Below, in pieces: positions 17,198 through 26,239 of a stretch of 64,000 bases of DNA (positions are counted from its first letter, which is position 1; each line of letters starts with the position of its first letter). The notes under the pieces were generated by a model, which saw nothing but the letters and a program-made list of their open reading frames with translations, did no database searches and was not told where the DNA came from. The stretch is from Arcticimaribacter sp002477625. Its GTDB lineage: Bacteria; Bacteroidota; Bacteroidia; Flavobacteriales; Flavobacteriaceae. Position numbers and translations under genes: made by a program. The stretch spans positions 2,091,638 through 2,155,637 of the forward strand of contig OX044358.1 in NCBI GenBank assembly GCA_943846665.1. The letters run 5' to 3'.

Positions 17198-20100
17198 ATG
17201 AAAAAAATTTCATTTTTTGTGACAACAGCGCTGCTTTTTTGTGGGTTGTTGTTGCATGCTCAACAAGCAACAACTGGAACTATTGTTGATGCCGACGGAC
17301 TTCCGATTCCAGGTGCAACAGTAATTATTTCCGGTACTTCTGAAGGTACAACAACAGATTTTGATGGAAATTTTTCAATTAGTGCCGAATCAGGTGCTGT
17401 ATTGGAGTTTTCAAGTATTGGGTTTGAAACCCAAATGGTGACTTTGTCTGGTCAAAACAATTTAACTATTGCATTGCAAGATTCCGTAAGTCAATTGGAC
17501 GAAATTATTGTTACAGGTTACGGAAAACAAGCTCGTGGTAAATTAACAGGCTCAGTAGCTACTGTGAATGTTAAGGATGCTGTAAAAGTTCCTGTTGTGA
17601 ATGCAGCGGAAGTTTTACAAGGAAGAGTTTCTGGGGTAACTGTTGTTAGCAACGGACAACCTGGTTCTGCTCCTAGTATTCGTATTCGTGGTTACGGTAC
17701 TCCGAACAACAACGATCCTTTATACATTATCGACGGTGTACAAACTAATGATGCATTTGTATTGAATAGTATTAACCCTTCTGATATTGAACAGATCAAT
17801 GTACTAAAGGATGGTGCTGCTGCTGTATACGGAGCTCGTGCTTCGAACGGTGTAGTGGTTATTACTACCAAGTCTGGAAAAGGTTCTCAAGGCACAAAAG
17901 TTTCTTTAGAAATATCTACGGGTATGTCTGTTGCATCTAACTTGCCTGATTTATTAAATGCACAACAATTAGGTGATGTCTTATTTCAGAGTAAGAGAAA
18001 CGACGGAAATGCATCTCCATCGCACCCTCAATACGGTAGTGGAGCTACTGCAGTAGTTCCAGGATCATTGATTGGAGCACCAGTTCCAACTACAGTTGAT
18101 CCAAATGGAACAGACTGGTTAGGAGCAATTTTTCAAACTGCACCTACACAACAGCTTTCTTTATCTGTTGCTAATGGTACAGAAGATTCAAGTTCTTTAT
18201 TCTCTTTAAATTACTTAAAGCGTGATGGAGTTCAAATTGAAACTGGCTACGAAAGAGTTGGTCTTCGTGCTAACAGCGAATACAAAGTTGGAAGCATATG
18301 GACTGTTGGTCAGCACGCCAACGTTACTTTAGATGAGGAGCGTGGTGGAAATCAAATTGAAACTGCTTTACGATCTTCCCCTTTAATTCCTTTACGTGAT
18401 GATAATGGAGATTTTGCAGGAATTTACTCTACTTCTTTAGGTTTAGGAAATGCAAACACACCTTATGCTACCTTAATTAGAGGTAAGGATGACTACAACA
18501 AATCTTTACGAGTGATCGCTGATATTTATTTAGAAGCACAAATCACAGAGGATTTAAGCTTTAAATCTTCTTTTGGAGGTCAGAATCGTTACTTCAATAG
18601 ACGTTCCTACTCACCTTCTACACCAGAAGCAGAAACAGGTGGTTCTCAAACCCTGACTGAAATTGGTTTCAATCAATACGAATGGGTATGGACTAATACA
18701 CTTAGTTACAACACAACTTTTGGTAGCGACCATGCTTTGGATGCGTTTGTAGGGTATGAAGCAAACAAACAGTTTTATAAAGGAAATCAAATCACTCGAG
18801 CAACTTTCTTATTTGAAACGCCATCTTATTACACACTTGCAACAGGTACTGGAACTCCAATTGTGGTTCCTGGCGCAACTGGTTCTAGTTCAAACTCTTT
18901 AGTTTCTGCTTTTGCCTCTGCAAATTACAGCTTCAAAGACAAATACTTATTATCTGCTACAGTACGTAAAGATGAAACTTCTCGTTTCTCACCAGAGAAT
19001 CAAGGAAAATTATTTACTTCGGCTAGTATTGGGTGGGTAATTGATAAAGAAAGTTTCTTTAATAGCAGTGTTATTGATAATTTAAAACTAAGAGCTTCTT
19101 ACGGAGAACTTGGAAATCAAGAGTTACCAGCATCTAATCCAGATGTAAATATCTCTGGATTGAACGAAGACCAATCTTTTTATTCCTTTACTGGAGCAAG
19201 AGGTAGCGCTACACCAGGGGCAATCTTACTTAGTGTTGGTAATCGAAACCTTACGTGGGAAACTAGTGTAAGTACAAACATCGGTCTAGATTTTGGACTT
19301 TTATCAGGTAGAATTAGAGGGTCAATAGAATATTTTGACATCTCTACTAAAGATTTGATTGTACGAGATAATTCTTTGATTGGTTCAACTGCTATTGATG
19401 CTGGTGCGCCTTTTGTAAACTTTGGAGAAGTAAACAACAAAGGAGTTGATTTTGATATTGTTTATGCAGACGAAATGGATAGCGGTTTCAATTATGAAGT
19501 TGCTTTTAATTTATCAAGCTATAAAAACACCGTTGTAAGCTTAGTTGGTGATACTCCGATTACTGGAGATTCTTATTACCGAGGTGGAGCTGTAACACGT
19601 TCAGAAGTTGGTCAGCCTATTTCTACTTATTACGGAAGACAAGTTACTGGTATTCACCAAACTGGAGATCTTGCCGGACGTCTTAAATATGAAGAGATTG
19701 ATGGAGTTGCTGGAATTAATGATGGTGATAGAACCGTCATCGGATCTCCACATCCTGACTTTACTTACGGTATCAACATTAATATGGAGTACAAAAACTT
19801 TGATTTAATGATGTTCTGGAACGGATCTCAAGGAAACGATATTTACAACTACTCTAAAATATACAGTGACTTCCCTACGTTCTTTAACGGAAATAGAAGT
19901 ACTCGTGTTTTAGATGCATGGACGCCTGCTAATGGTAGCAATACTCAACCAGCGCTTAGTGAATCTATTACGAACAGTGAAACTCAGCCAAACTCTTTCT
20001 TTGTAGAGGATGGTTCATACTTACGCCTAAAAACACTTCAAATAGGTTATACCTTTAGCGATGTAAAGATCAAAGATGCTGGTGTTGACAGTATTCGTCT

Positions 20101-20251
20101 TTACTTATCTGGTGCAAACTTATTAACATTTACTGATTATGATGGATTGGATCCTGAAGTAGCTGGAAATAATGCACTAACGATTGGTGTGGATGAAGGA
20201 ACTTACCCTTTACCACAAATTACAACTGTAGGACTTAACATAAACTTTTAA
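17198..20251 (+). CDS. SusC/RagA family TonB-linked outer-membrane transporter
   Basis: A 1017-residue outer-membrane barrel that imports glycan fragments or other large ligands using TonB energy, with its SusD lid encoded next. The signal peptide ends at LLLHAQ. A carboxypeptidase-regulatory-like domain (IVDADGLPIPGATVII..., about 25-100) precedes the TonB-box region (DEIIVTGYGKQ) and the plug domain with IRIRGYG, PLYIIDGVQ and AAAVYGARASNGVVVITTK. The barrel ends in an aromatic residue (LNINF). The ATG at 17198 gives a standard signal peptide; the longer frame from 17144 adds 18 unlikely residues. The substrate may be an amino-sugar glycan, judged from the GH20 and NagB-like neighbours. Confidence 0.95.
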   Translation: MKKISFFVTTALLFCGLLLHAQQATTGTIVDADGLPIPGATVIISGTSEGTTTDFDGNFSISAESGAVLEFSSIGFETQMVTLSGQNNLTIALQDSVSQLDEIIVTGYGKQARGKLTGSVATVNVKDAVKVPVVNAAEVLQGRVSGVTVVSNGQPGSAPSIRIRGYGTPNNNDPLYIIDGVQTNDAFVLNSINPSDIEQINVLKDGAAAVYGARASNGVVVITTKSGKGSQGTKVSLEISTGMSVASNLPDLLNAQQLGDVLFQSKRNDGNASPSHPQYGSGATAVVPGSLIGAPVPTTVDPNGTDWLGAIFQTAPTQQLSLSVANGTEDSSSLFSLNYLKRDGVQIETGYERVGLRANSEYKVGSIWTVGQHANVTLDEERGGNQIETALRSSPLIPLRDDNGDFAGIYSTSLGLGNANTPYATLIRGKDDYNKSLRVIADIYLEAQITEDLSFKSSFGGQNRYFNRRSYSPSTPEAETGGSQTLTEIGFNQYEWVWTNTLSYNTTFGSDHALDAFVGYEANKQFYKGNQITRATFLFETPSYYTLATGTGTPIVVPGATGSSSNSLVSAFASANYSFKDKYLLSATVRKDETSRFSPENQGKLFTSASIGWVIDKESFFNSSVIDNLKLRASYGELGNQELPASNPDVNISGLNEDQSFYSFTGARGSATPGAILLSVGNRNLTWETSVSTNIGLDFGLLSGRIRGSIEYFDISTKDLIVRDNSLIGSTAIDAGAPFVNFGEVNNKGVDFDIVYADEMDSGFNYEVAFNLSSYKNTVVSLVGDTPITGDSYYRGGAVTRSEVGQPISTYYGRQVTGIHQTGDLAGRLKYEEIDGVAGINDGDRTVIGSPHPDFTYGININMEYKNFDLMMFWNGSQGNDIYNYSKIYSDFPTFFNGNRSTRVLDAWTPANGSNTQPALSESITNSETQPNSFFVEDGSYLRLKTLQIGYTFSDVKIKDAGVDSIRLYLSGANLLTFTDYDGLDPEVAGNNALTIGVDEGTYPLPQITTVGLNINF

Positions 20252-20255
20252 TACA

Positions 20256-21953
20256 ATGAAAAAAATAACAATAACTTTTTTAAGTTTAATTTTTCTGACC
20301 ATTGGATGTTCAGAAGATTTTACTGATATCGATTCAATTGGTACACTCAGTGATGCACAACTTGCTAACCCAAAAGGAGTAAATTTACTCCTCACAGGAG
20401 CTTATTCTGTACTTGATGGAATTAGACAAAATTCTCAAGGAAATGAGTGGGGTCGTAGTGCCGATAACTGGGTAATGGATGTAGTATCTGATGATGCTCA
20501 CAAAGGAAGTACAGATTCTGATCAAGCCGATTTATATGAATTGGAAGTGTACAACTGGGCTACTGGTAATGGATACTTCCTTGCCCGATGGTCAGTTTTG
20601 TATGCAGGTGTTAACCGTGCAAATGCTGTAATCAATTTGATTTCAAGTAGTGACGACCCTGCTGCTTTCGATCTGCAACATGCGCAAGCTCGTTTTTTAA
20701 GAGGTCACTTTAACTTTGAGTTAGTTAAAATTTTCGGATCTGTTCCATTAATTACTTTAGAGAATTATAGCAACCAAGAATTCAACCAGCCAAATGCTCC
20801 TATAGCAGACTTATGGGATGCAATTGAAGCTGACTTTACTTATGCTAAAGCCAACCTACCTGCAGCTTACTCAGGAGATTATACGCAAAGAGGACGTCCT
20901 CTTTCTTTTGCTGCTGCTGCCTTTTTAGGAAAAGCTCACCTGTACCAAAGTGAATGGGCTCAGGCACTTACTGAATTGAATGCTGCCATGTCTGGTCCTT
21001 ACGCTCTTCACCCTAATTTATTAGATAACTTTAAGTCTGCTACTGAAAATGGAGTAGAGGCAATTTTTGCTATTCAGTACTCTGCAGATGATGCACAGTC
21101 TAAGCAAGGAAATGCTACAGGAGCTCTAAATTATACTATTGGAGTTGGTGGATGGTGTTGTGGTTTTTATCAACCAACACAAGATTTAGTTGATGCTTAC
21201 AAAACCGAAGGTGGATTACCACAATTGGATACATTCCAAGATTCACACGTTGATAATGATTTTGGTATTGCTTCAGATGAAGCTTTCACACCGTATGCTG
21301 GAACATTAGATCCTCGTCTTGATTACACTGTTGGAAGACGTGGAATTGATTACAACGGATATGGTCCTATGGGTGGAAAAGATTGGGTACGTGCTTCATT
21401 CGATGATATTTCTGGTCCTTACTTAGCTAAGAAAAATGTTTACACCAATGGTGACGACGCCAATATTGGTGTTGGAGGTTGGGGTCAAAACCTTTCAGGT
21501 CTTAACTACCACATCATGCGTTATGCAGATGTACTGTTAATGGCTGCAGAAGCTAATGTTGAACTTAACAACCTTGCTGCTGCACAAGCTCTTGTAAACC
21601 AAGTTCGTGCACGAGCGCAGAGTATGACTACAGTTAAAAATGCCGCTGGTGCTGATGCTGCTAATTATGACATTGCGTTGTATACAGCTCCTTGGACTGC
21701 TCAAACTGATGCTCGTAAAGCGGTTCGTTTTGAACGACGTTTAGAGTTAGCAATGGAAGGTCACCGTTCTTTTGATTTAAGAAGATGGGGTGTAGCTGAG
21801 ACGGTTATGAATAAATACATTGCTGAAGAAGGTGAAACGATCACTCCTTTTGCTAAAGGTCAATCGTTTCAATCTAAGCATACTTTATTCCCAATTCCAT
21901 TGAGTGCTATAGATGGTAGTGGAGGAATAATTACACAAAATCAAGGATTCTAA
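20256..21953 (+). CDS. RagB/SusD family nutrient-uptake lipoprotein
   Basis: A 565-residue surface lipoprotein that caps the SusC barrel and binds substrate. The lipobox is LTIGCSED (Cys about 18). SusD landmarks are present: RFLRGHFNFELVKIFGSVPL, helical TPR-like repeats such as AAAFLGKAHLYQ, and a C-terminal ERRLELAMEGHRSFDLRRWG. It starts 4 bp after the susC stop, so the pair is one transcript, and a strong terminator follows at 21993. The C-terminal third also exists as a decayed copy at 16489-16870. Confidence 0.95.
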   Translation: MKKITITFLSLIFLTIGCSEDFTDIDSIGTLSDAQLANPKGVNLLLTGAYSVLDGIRQNSQGNEWGRSADNWVMDVVSDDAHKGSTDSDQADLYELEVYNWATGNGYFLARWSVLYAGVNRANAVINLISSSDDPAAFDLQHAQARFLRGHFNFELVKIFGSVPLITLENYSNQEFNQPNAPIADLWDAIEADFTYAKANLPAAYSGDYTQRGRPLSFAAAAFLGKAHLYQSEWAQALTELNAAMSGPYALHPNLLDNFKSATENGVEAIFAIQYSADDAQSKQGNATGALNYTIGVGGWCCGFYQPTQDLVDAYKTEGGLPQLDTFQDSHVDNDFGIASDEAFTPYAGTLDPRLDYTVGRRGIDYNGYGPMGGKDWVRASFDDISGPYLAKKNVYTNGDDANIGVGGWGQNLSGLNYHIMRYADVLLMAAEANVELNNLAAAQALVNQVRARAQSMTTVKNAAGADAANYDIALYTAPWTAQTDARKAVRFERRLELAMEGHRSFDLRRWGVAETVMNKYIAEEGETITPFAKGQSFQSKHTLFPIPLSAIDGSGGIITQNQGF

Positions 21954-21992
21954 TCATAGAATTCCATTCATACTATTTACTTTTAGTATTAG

Positions 21993-22030
21993 CCAAAGCC
22001 CTATTATTTTAATAGGGCTTTGGTTTTTTT
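21993..22030 (+). terminator. Terminator between susD and the VCBS gene
   Basis: A perfect 13-bp stem (CCAAAGCCCTATT / AATAGGGCTTTGG) with a five-base loop is followed by eight T residues. It separates SusC/SusD from the downstream VCBS protein, whose ATG lies only 14 bp after the T run, so partial read-through may set the ratio of the products. Confidence 0.92.
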
Positions 22031-22043
22031 TATACCTTTGATT

Positions 22044-25000
22044 ATGCAAAAAAATCTATACATCTTCGTACTCTTAATCCTATGTGTTTGCTGCGGAAAG
22101 AGCCAAAAAATGCAACTCGTTGCTATCTCCCATTCTAAAGTAGAATTCAATAATGTGGTTACAGAATCTGATTCTTTAAACATCCTACTTTACGAGTATA
22201 TGTACAATGGTGGTGGAGTAGCTCTGGCAGATTTCAATAAGGATGGTCTAGAAGATATTTACTTTACAGGAAATGTAGTTGATAATGCACTTTATCTGAA
22301 TAAAGGTAACCTAGTCTTTGAAGATATTACTCAAAAAGCAAATGCTTCTTGTTCTGGTTCTTGGTCTATGGGTGTTTCGGTAATCGACATCAATAACGAC
22401 GGATGGCTGGATATGCACATTGCTGTTTCTGGGAAAGGAGTTCCAGAGAAGCGTAAAAATATAGTATTAGTAAATCAAGGGTTAAACGCAGAGGGTATTC
22501 CGGAGTTTATCGATATGGCGGAGTCTTACGGCCTAGCATATGACGGTTTCTCCATCAACAGTTACTTCTTTGACTATGATAAAGACGGTCTAATGGATAT
22601 GTTTTTAATCAACAATCATTTCACAAATCGTGGTGATGCGTTGACTAAGAGGAGTTTTCAAGAAGACAAGAATGCACCCAATCTTAATCGTTTGTTTAAG
22701 AATATTGACGGCCAACACTTTAAGGACGTAACCCAGGAAAGTGGACTGATGAATGATGCCTTTTCACTTTCGGCCAATGTTTTTGACATCAACCAAGATG
22801 GTTGGGACGATATTTTCGTTTCCAATGATTTTGTAACGAGTAGTACAGCGTTCATCAATCAAAAAGACGGAACTTTTAAAGACGATATCGCTGCCTATTT
22901 CAAACACCAGAGTTTTAGCTCCATGGGGGTTGATGTAGCCGATTTCAACAACGATGGACAAGACGATCTCATTACCTTGGATATGCTACCCCAATCTGCA
23001 AGTCGTGTCAAACAAATGTTTCCTAAAACAAATTTTCAGTTTTATGATTTGTTGGATATGTACAAAGAAAAGCCACAGTATATGCGCAATTGCTTGTATG
23101 TAAATACTGACGGGAGTTTTAATGAAATAAGTCAACTGGCGAATGTGTATAATACCGATTGGAGTTGGTCGCCCTTACTGGCGGATTTTGATGATGACGG
23201 TTATAAAGATCTTTACATAACCAATGGTTTCCCAAGAGATTTAACGGATCTTGATTTCATCAATTATCGAGGGAGTTATGAGAGTATTTTGGCAACAAAT
23301 CAGGATTTTTTGGATATGATTCCACGAGTAAAACTTCCTAATGTCATGTTTTTAAATTCTCAGACTAACCAGTTTATAGACCAAACACAGTCTTGGGAAA
23401 TGAATTACGATTCCTATTCTTATGGGCAAGCCTTAGCCGATTTGGATCAGGATGGAGATCTGGACATTGTTGTGAATAACCTGAACGACACTGCTTTTAT
23501 CTTTGAAAATAAACTCTCTGAAAATAATTATTTAAATGTAAAGCTAGAAGGTTCCAAAGTCAATACACAAGCATTACATGCGACCGTTAAGATCTTTTAT
23601 GGCTCTGAATTTCAGACTGCCAAAGTAAACCCCTACCGAGGCTATTTGTCCAGTACAGGAACAACCCTTCACTTTGGGTTAGGTACACGAACAGCAATCG
23701 ATTCCCTTCAAATTTTTTGGAACAACAAAGAATCCAGTACAATTTTAAATCCTTCCATCAATCAACTACTAACCCTAGCTTATGATGAAAGCTTAAAAGT
23801 ACAACAGTCGCCCGCTAAAGAACACCCAAAGCTCTTTTCGGAAGTCTCCGAGGCAATGGGTCTCGATTATACACACCAAGAGAATAAGAGTTATGATTTC
23901 TTTTCGGATGAACTGCAACAACGAGTATACAGTAACGAAGGTCCCGCTCTCGTTGCAGGCGATATTACAGGAAATGGCTACGAAGATATCATCATTGGGG
24001 GAGCAAAAGATCAACATACTGTTTTGATGTCACAAGTAGCGACTGGTTTTTTAAAAACCGAACTTACTTTCATCGATACAAAAAAAGAAGTTGTTGCTTT
24101 GGCTCTTTTTGATTTTGACCGTGATGATGATCTTGATTTATATATTGGTTATGGCCATAATGGGGTTAATAATCCCGACTTGCTTCAAGATGAAATTGCT
24201 TTGAATGATGGAGCAGGAAACTTTACACCGGCAGAAGGTATTTTGCCGAGCTATAACGAGGTTACCTCTAGAGTAATTCCTTTTGACGTGGACGGAGATG
24301 GCGATTTAGATCTTTTAGTGACCGCGCGTGTACGTCCTTTTAACTACCCAGAATCCCCACAAACTGTTATGTTAATCAACGAAGCTGGAGTATACCAAGA
24401 TAAAACAAAAGAATATTTGCCAGAAAATGGATTTTTAGGGATGCTTTCCGATGCTGAATTGATGGATGTTAATGGAGACGGAATGTCGGATATAATCCTA
24501 ACGGGCGAATGGATGGGGATTGAAGTATTGCTCCATCAGGGTGACCGTTTTGTTCAAGATGACTCGTATTTTCCTAAAAAAATAAACGGAGCTTGGAATT
24601 CCATTACCGTTTCTGATATAGATGCCGATGGAGATCTAGACTTGATTGTAGGAAATCAAGGGTGGAATAACCCGTATAAAGTAACTAAAGAGCAGCCACT
24701 GCTTATGAAGTACGCAGATTTTACGGGCAATGGTAAAAACGAACCCCTTGTTTTCGCTCCCAAAGATGACGTATATGCTCCGATTCATTTGCGCAATAAC
24801 TTTCTGAATCAGATGCAGTATAAAAAGAAAGCATTCAAGAACTACTCTTTATACGCCAATGCAACTCTCGATGACATATTAACCGAAGAAGAGCAGCAAA
24901 AGGCAGAAACATTAGAAATCCACACCTACAGTTCTTCCATTTTTGAAAATAAGGGTAATTCTTTTATTCAACACGAATTGGCAGTCGAAGCTCAGTTTTC

Positions 25001-25292
25001 GCCTGTATACGACGCCATGGTGGTTGACGTTGGAGAGCCTCAAACTAAAAAGATAGTATTGGTTGGAAACGACAACGCATACGAAGTCTTTACAGGGCCT
25101 AAAAACGGTTTTGAAGGCCTTGTGTTGTCAATCGATTCTTCTTTAAAAACCACTGTCGACGACAGCAGGAGTACCGGGTTTAAAGTACCTTATTCAGCAA
25201 AGCATATGTTGAATGTAAAAGTTTCGAATGAAGACTTGATATTAATTTCACAGAATAATGAAAAATTAGTATCTTTTAAAATCAATAAATAA
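22044..25292 (+). CDS. VCBS/FG-GAP repeat protein with ASPIC/UnbV domain (SusCD-linked)
   Basis: A 1082-residue secreted protein. The N-terminus MQKNLYIFVLLILCVCCGK looks like a lipoprotein signal with Cys16 or Cys17 as the anchor, although the lipobox is not textbook. It carries at least ten calcium-binding-like FG-GAP/VCBS motifs of the form DxNxDGxxDI (for example DFNKDGLEDIYFTG, DIDADGDLDLIVGN), forming one or two beta-propellers. An ASPIC/UnbV-like segment lies in the middle (NPYRGYLSSTGTTLHFGLG). The ATG at 22044 follows the susD terminator directly. A similar protein follows the second SusC/SusD pair. I infer a surface binding or accessory role; no enzymatic motif is visible. Confidence 0.88.
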   Translation: MQKNLYIFVLLILCVCCGKSQKMQLVAISHSKVEFNNVVTESDSLNILLYEYMYNGGGVALADFNKDGLEDIYFTGNVVDNALYLNKGNLVFEDITQKANASCSGSWSMGVSVIDINNDGWLDMHIAVSGKGVPEKRKNIVLVNQGLNAEGIPEFIDMAESYGLAYDGFSINSYFFDYDKDGLMDMFLINNHFTNRGDALTKRSFQEDKNAPNLNRLFKNIDGQHFKDVTQESGLMNDAFSLSANVFDINQDGWDDIFVSNDFVTSSTAFINQKDGTFKDDIAAYFKHQSFSSMGVDVADFNNDGQDDLITLDMLPQSASRVKQMFPKTNFQFYDLLDMYKEKPQYMRNCLYVNTDGSFNEISQLANVYNTDWSWSPLLADFDDDGYKDLYITNGFPRDLTDLDFINYRGSYESILATNQDFLDMIPRVKLPNVMFLNSQTNQFIDQTQSWEMNYDSYSYGQALADLDQDGDLDIVVNNLNDTAFIFENKLSENNYLNVKLEGSKVNTQALHATVKIFYGSEFQTAKVNPYRGYLSSTGTTLHFGLGTRTAIDSLQIFWNNKESSTILNPSINQLLTLAYDESLKVQQSPAKEHPKLFSEVSEAMGLDYTHQENKSYDFFSDELQQRVYSNEGPALVAGDITGNGYEDIIIGGAKDQHTVLMSQVATGFLKTELTFIDTKKEVVALALFDFDRDDDLDLYIGYGHNGVNNPDLLQDEIALNDGAGNFTPAEGILPSYNEVTSRVIPFDVDGDGDLDLLVTARVRPFNYPESPQTVMLINEAGVYQDKTKEYLPENGFLGMLSDAELMDVNGDGMSDIILTGEWMGIEVLLHQGDRFVQDDSYFPKKINGAWNSITVSDIDADGDLDLIVGNQGWNNPYKVTKEQPLLMKYADFTGNGKNEPLVFAPKDDVYAPIHLRNNFLNQMQYKKKAFKNYSLYANATLDDILTEEEQQKAETLEIHTYSSSIFENKGNSFIQHELAVEAQFSPVYDAMVVDVGEPQTKKIVLVGNDNAYEVFTGPKNGFEGLVLSIDSSLKTTVDDSRSTGFKVPYSAKHMLNVKVSNEDLILISQNNEKLVSFKINK

Positions 25293-25296
25293 AATC

Positions 25297-26223
25297 ATGA
25301 ATAGAAGGAAATTTTTAACGAGATCACTAGTAGCTGGTACCGGCCTTGCTTTTGTAAACCCAGTTTTCGGATCGATCGTAACCCCACAATCCTCCACCGC
25401 ATCTTTAGAAATATCCTTAGCCCAGTGGTCTTTGCACCGCAAACTTTTTGCAGGAGCAATGGACCATTTAGATTTTGCTAAAATGTCGCAAAGTTTTGGT
25501 TGTGTTGGATTGGAATATGTAAATGCTTTTTTTAAAGATAAGGCAACAGATCTTCCTTATTTAAAAGAAATGAATCGTCGCGCTGAAGACCACCAACAAA
25601 AAAACCTACTCATCATGATAGATGGGGAAGGGGGCATGGCAGAGAAGAATGCTCAAAAAAGACTAGTCAATATTGAAAACCATTACAAATGGGTGGAGGC
25701 TGCTCAAGTATTGGGTTGTCATGCAATTCGAGTGAATTTACATGGTGGCGAAGATCGATTAGACGCTCAGAAAGCGGGAATCGACTCTTTAAACCGATTA
25801 GCAGAATTTGCAAAACCCATAGGTGTTAGTATTTTAGTCGAAAATCATGGTGGTTTTTCTTCTGATGGGAACTGGCTTGCAACGGTAATGCAAAATGTTA
25901 GTAACGACAATATTGGAACACTCCCTGATTTCGGTAATTTTTGCATCGAACGCAAAGAGCAAGAGTGTATCTCTGCTTACGATCGTTATCAAGGAATGTC
26001 AGATCTAATGCCTTTTGCAAAAGCCTTGAGTGCAAAGTCTCATGCATTCGATGTACAGGGCAATGAAACCCAATCTGATTTCTTTAAAATGATTAAAATT
26101 GCTAAAGAGAATCAATATTCGGGTTATGTAGGAATTGAATTCGAAGGTACTTTAGACTCTGAAGAAGAAGGAATTATAAAAACTAAAAATCTTTTGGATA
26201 AGGCAATTGCTGCATCTTATTAA
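25297..26223 (+). CDS. Sugar phosphate isomerase/epimerase-like TIM-barrel protein
   Basis: A 308-residue xylose-isomerase-like TIM-barrel protein. The N-terminus MNRRKFLTRSLVAGTGLAF is a twin-arginine-type signal (RRKFL), so the folded protein is probably exported to the periplasm or lipid-anchored side. Barrel motifs with likely metal ligands are visible: HAIRVNLHGG, ILVENHGGFSS, LPDFGNF, SHAFDVQG and a final GIEFEG. Exported members of this family accompany oxidoreductases and SusC/SusD genes in Bacteroidota and may act on oxidised (3-keto) sugars. The exact reaction is not known here. It starts 4 bp after the VCBS gene, so it shares its operon. Confidence 0.87.
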   Translation: MNRRKFLTRSLVAGTGLAFVNPVFGSIVTPQSSTASLEISLAQWSLHRKLFAGAMDHLDFAKMSQSFGCVGLEYVNAFFKDKATDLPYLKEMNRRAEDHQQKNLLIMIDGEGGMAEKNAQKRLVNIENHYKWVEAAQVLGCHAIRVNLHGGEDRLDAQKAGIDSLNRLAEFAKPIGVSILVENHGGFSSDGNWLATVMQNVSNDNIGTLPDFGNFCIERKEQECISAYDRYQGMSDLMPFAKALSAKSHAFDVQGNETQSDFFKMIKIAKENQYSGYVGIEFEGTLDSEEEGIIKTKNLLDKAIAASY

Positions 26224-26239
26224 ATCAATCGTCCAAGTT

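Noticed and set aside
22033..22040. TACCTTTG as a Bacteroidota -7 promoter box (TAnnTTTG)
   Set aside because: It lies only 3 bp before the ATG at 22044, has no properly spaced TTG upstream, and overlaps the end of the terminator.
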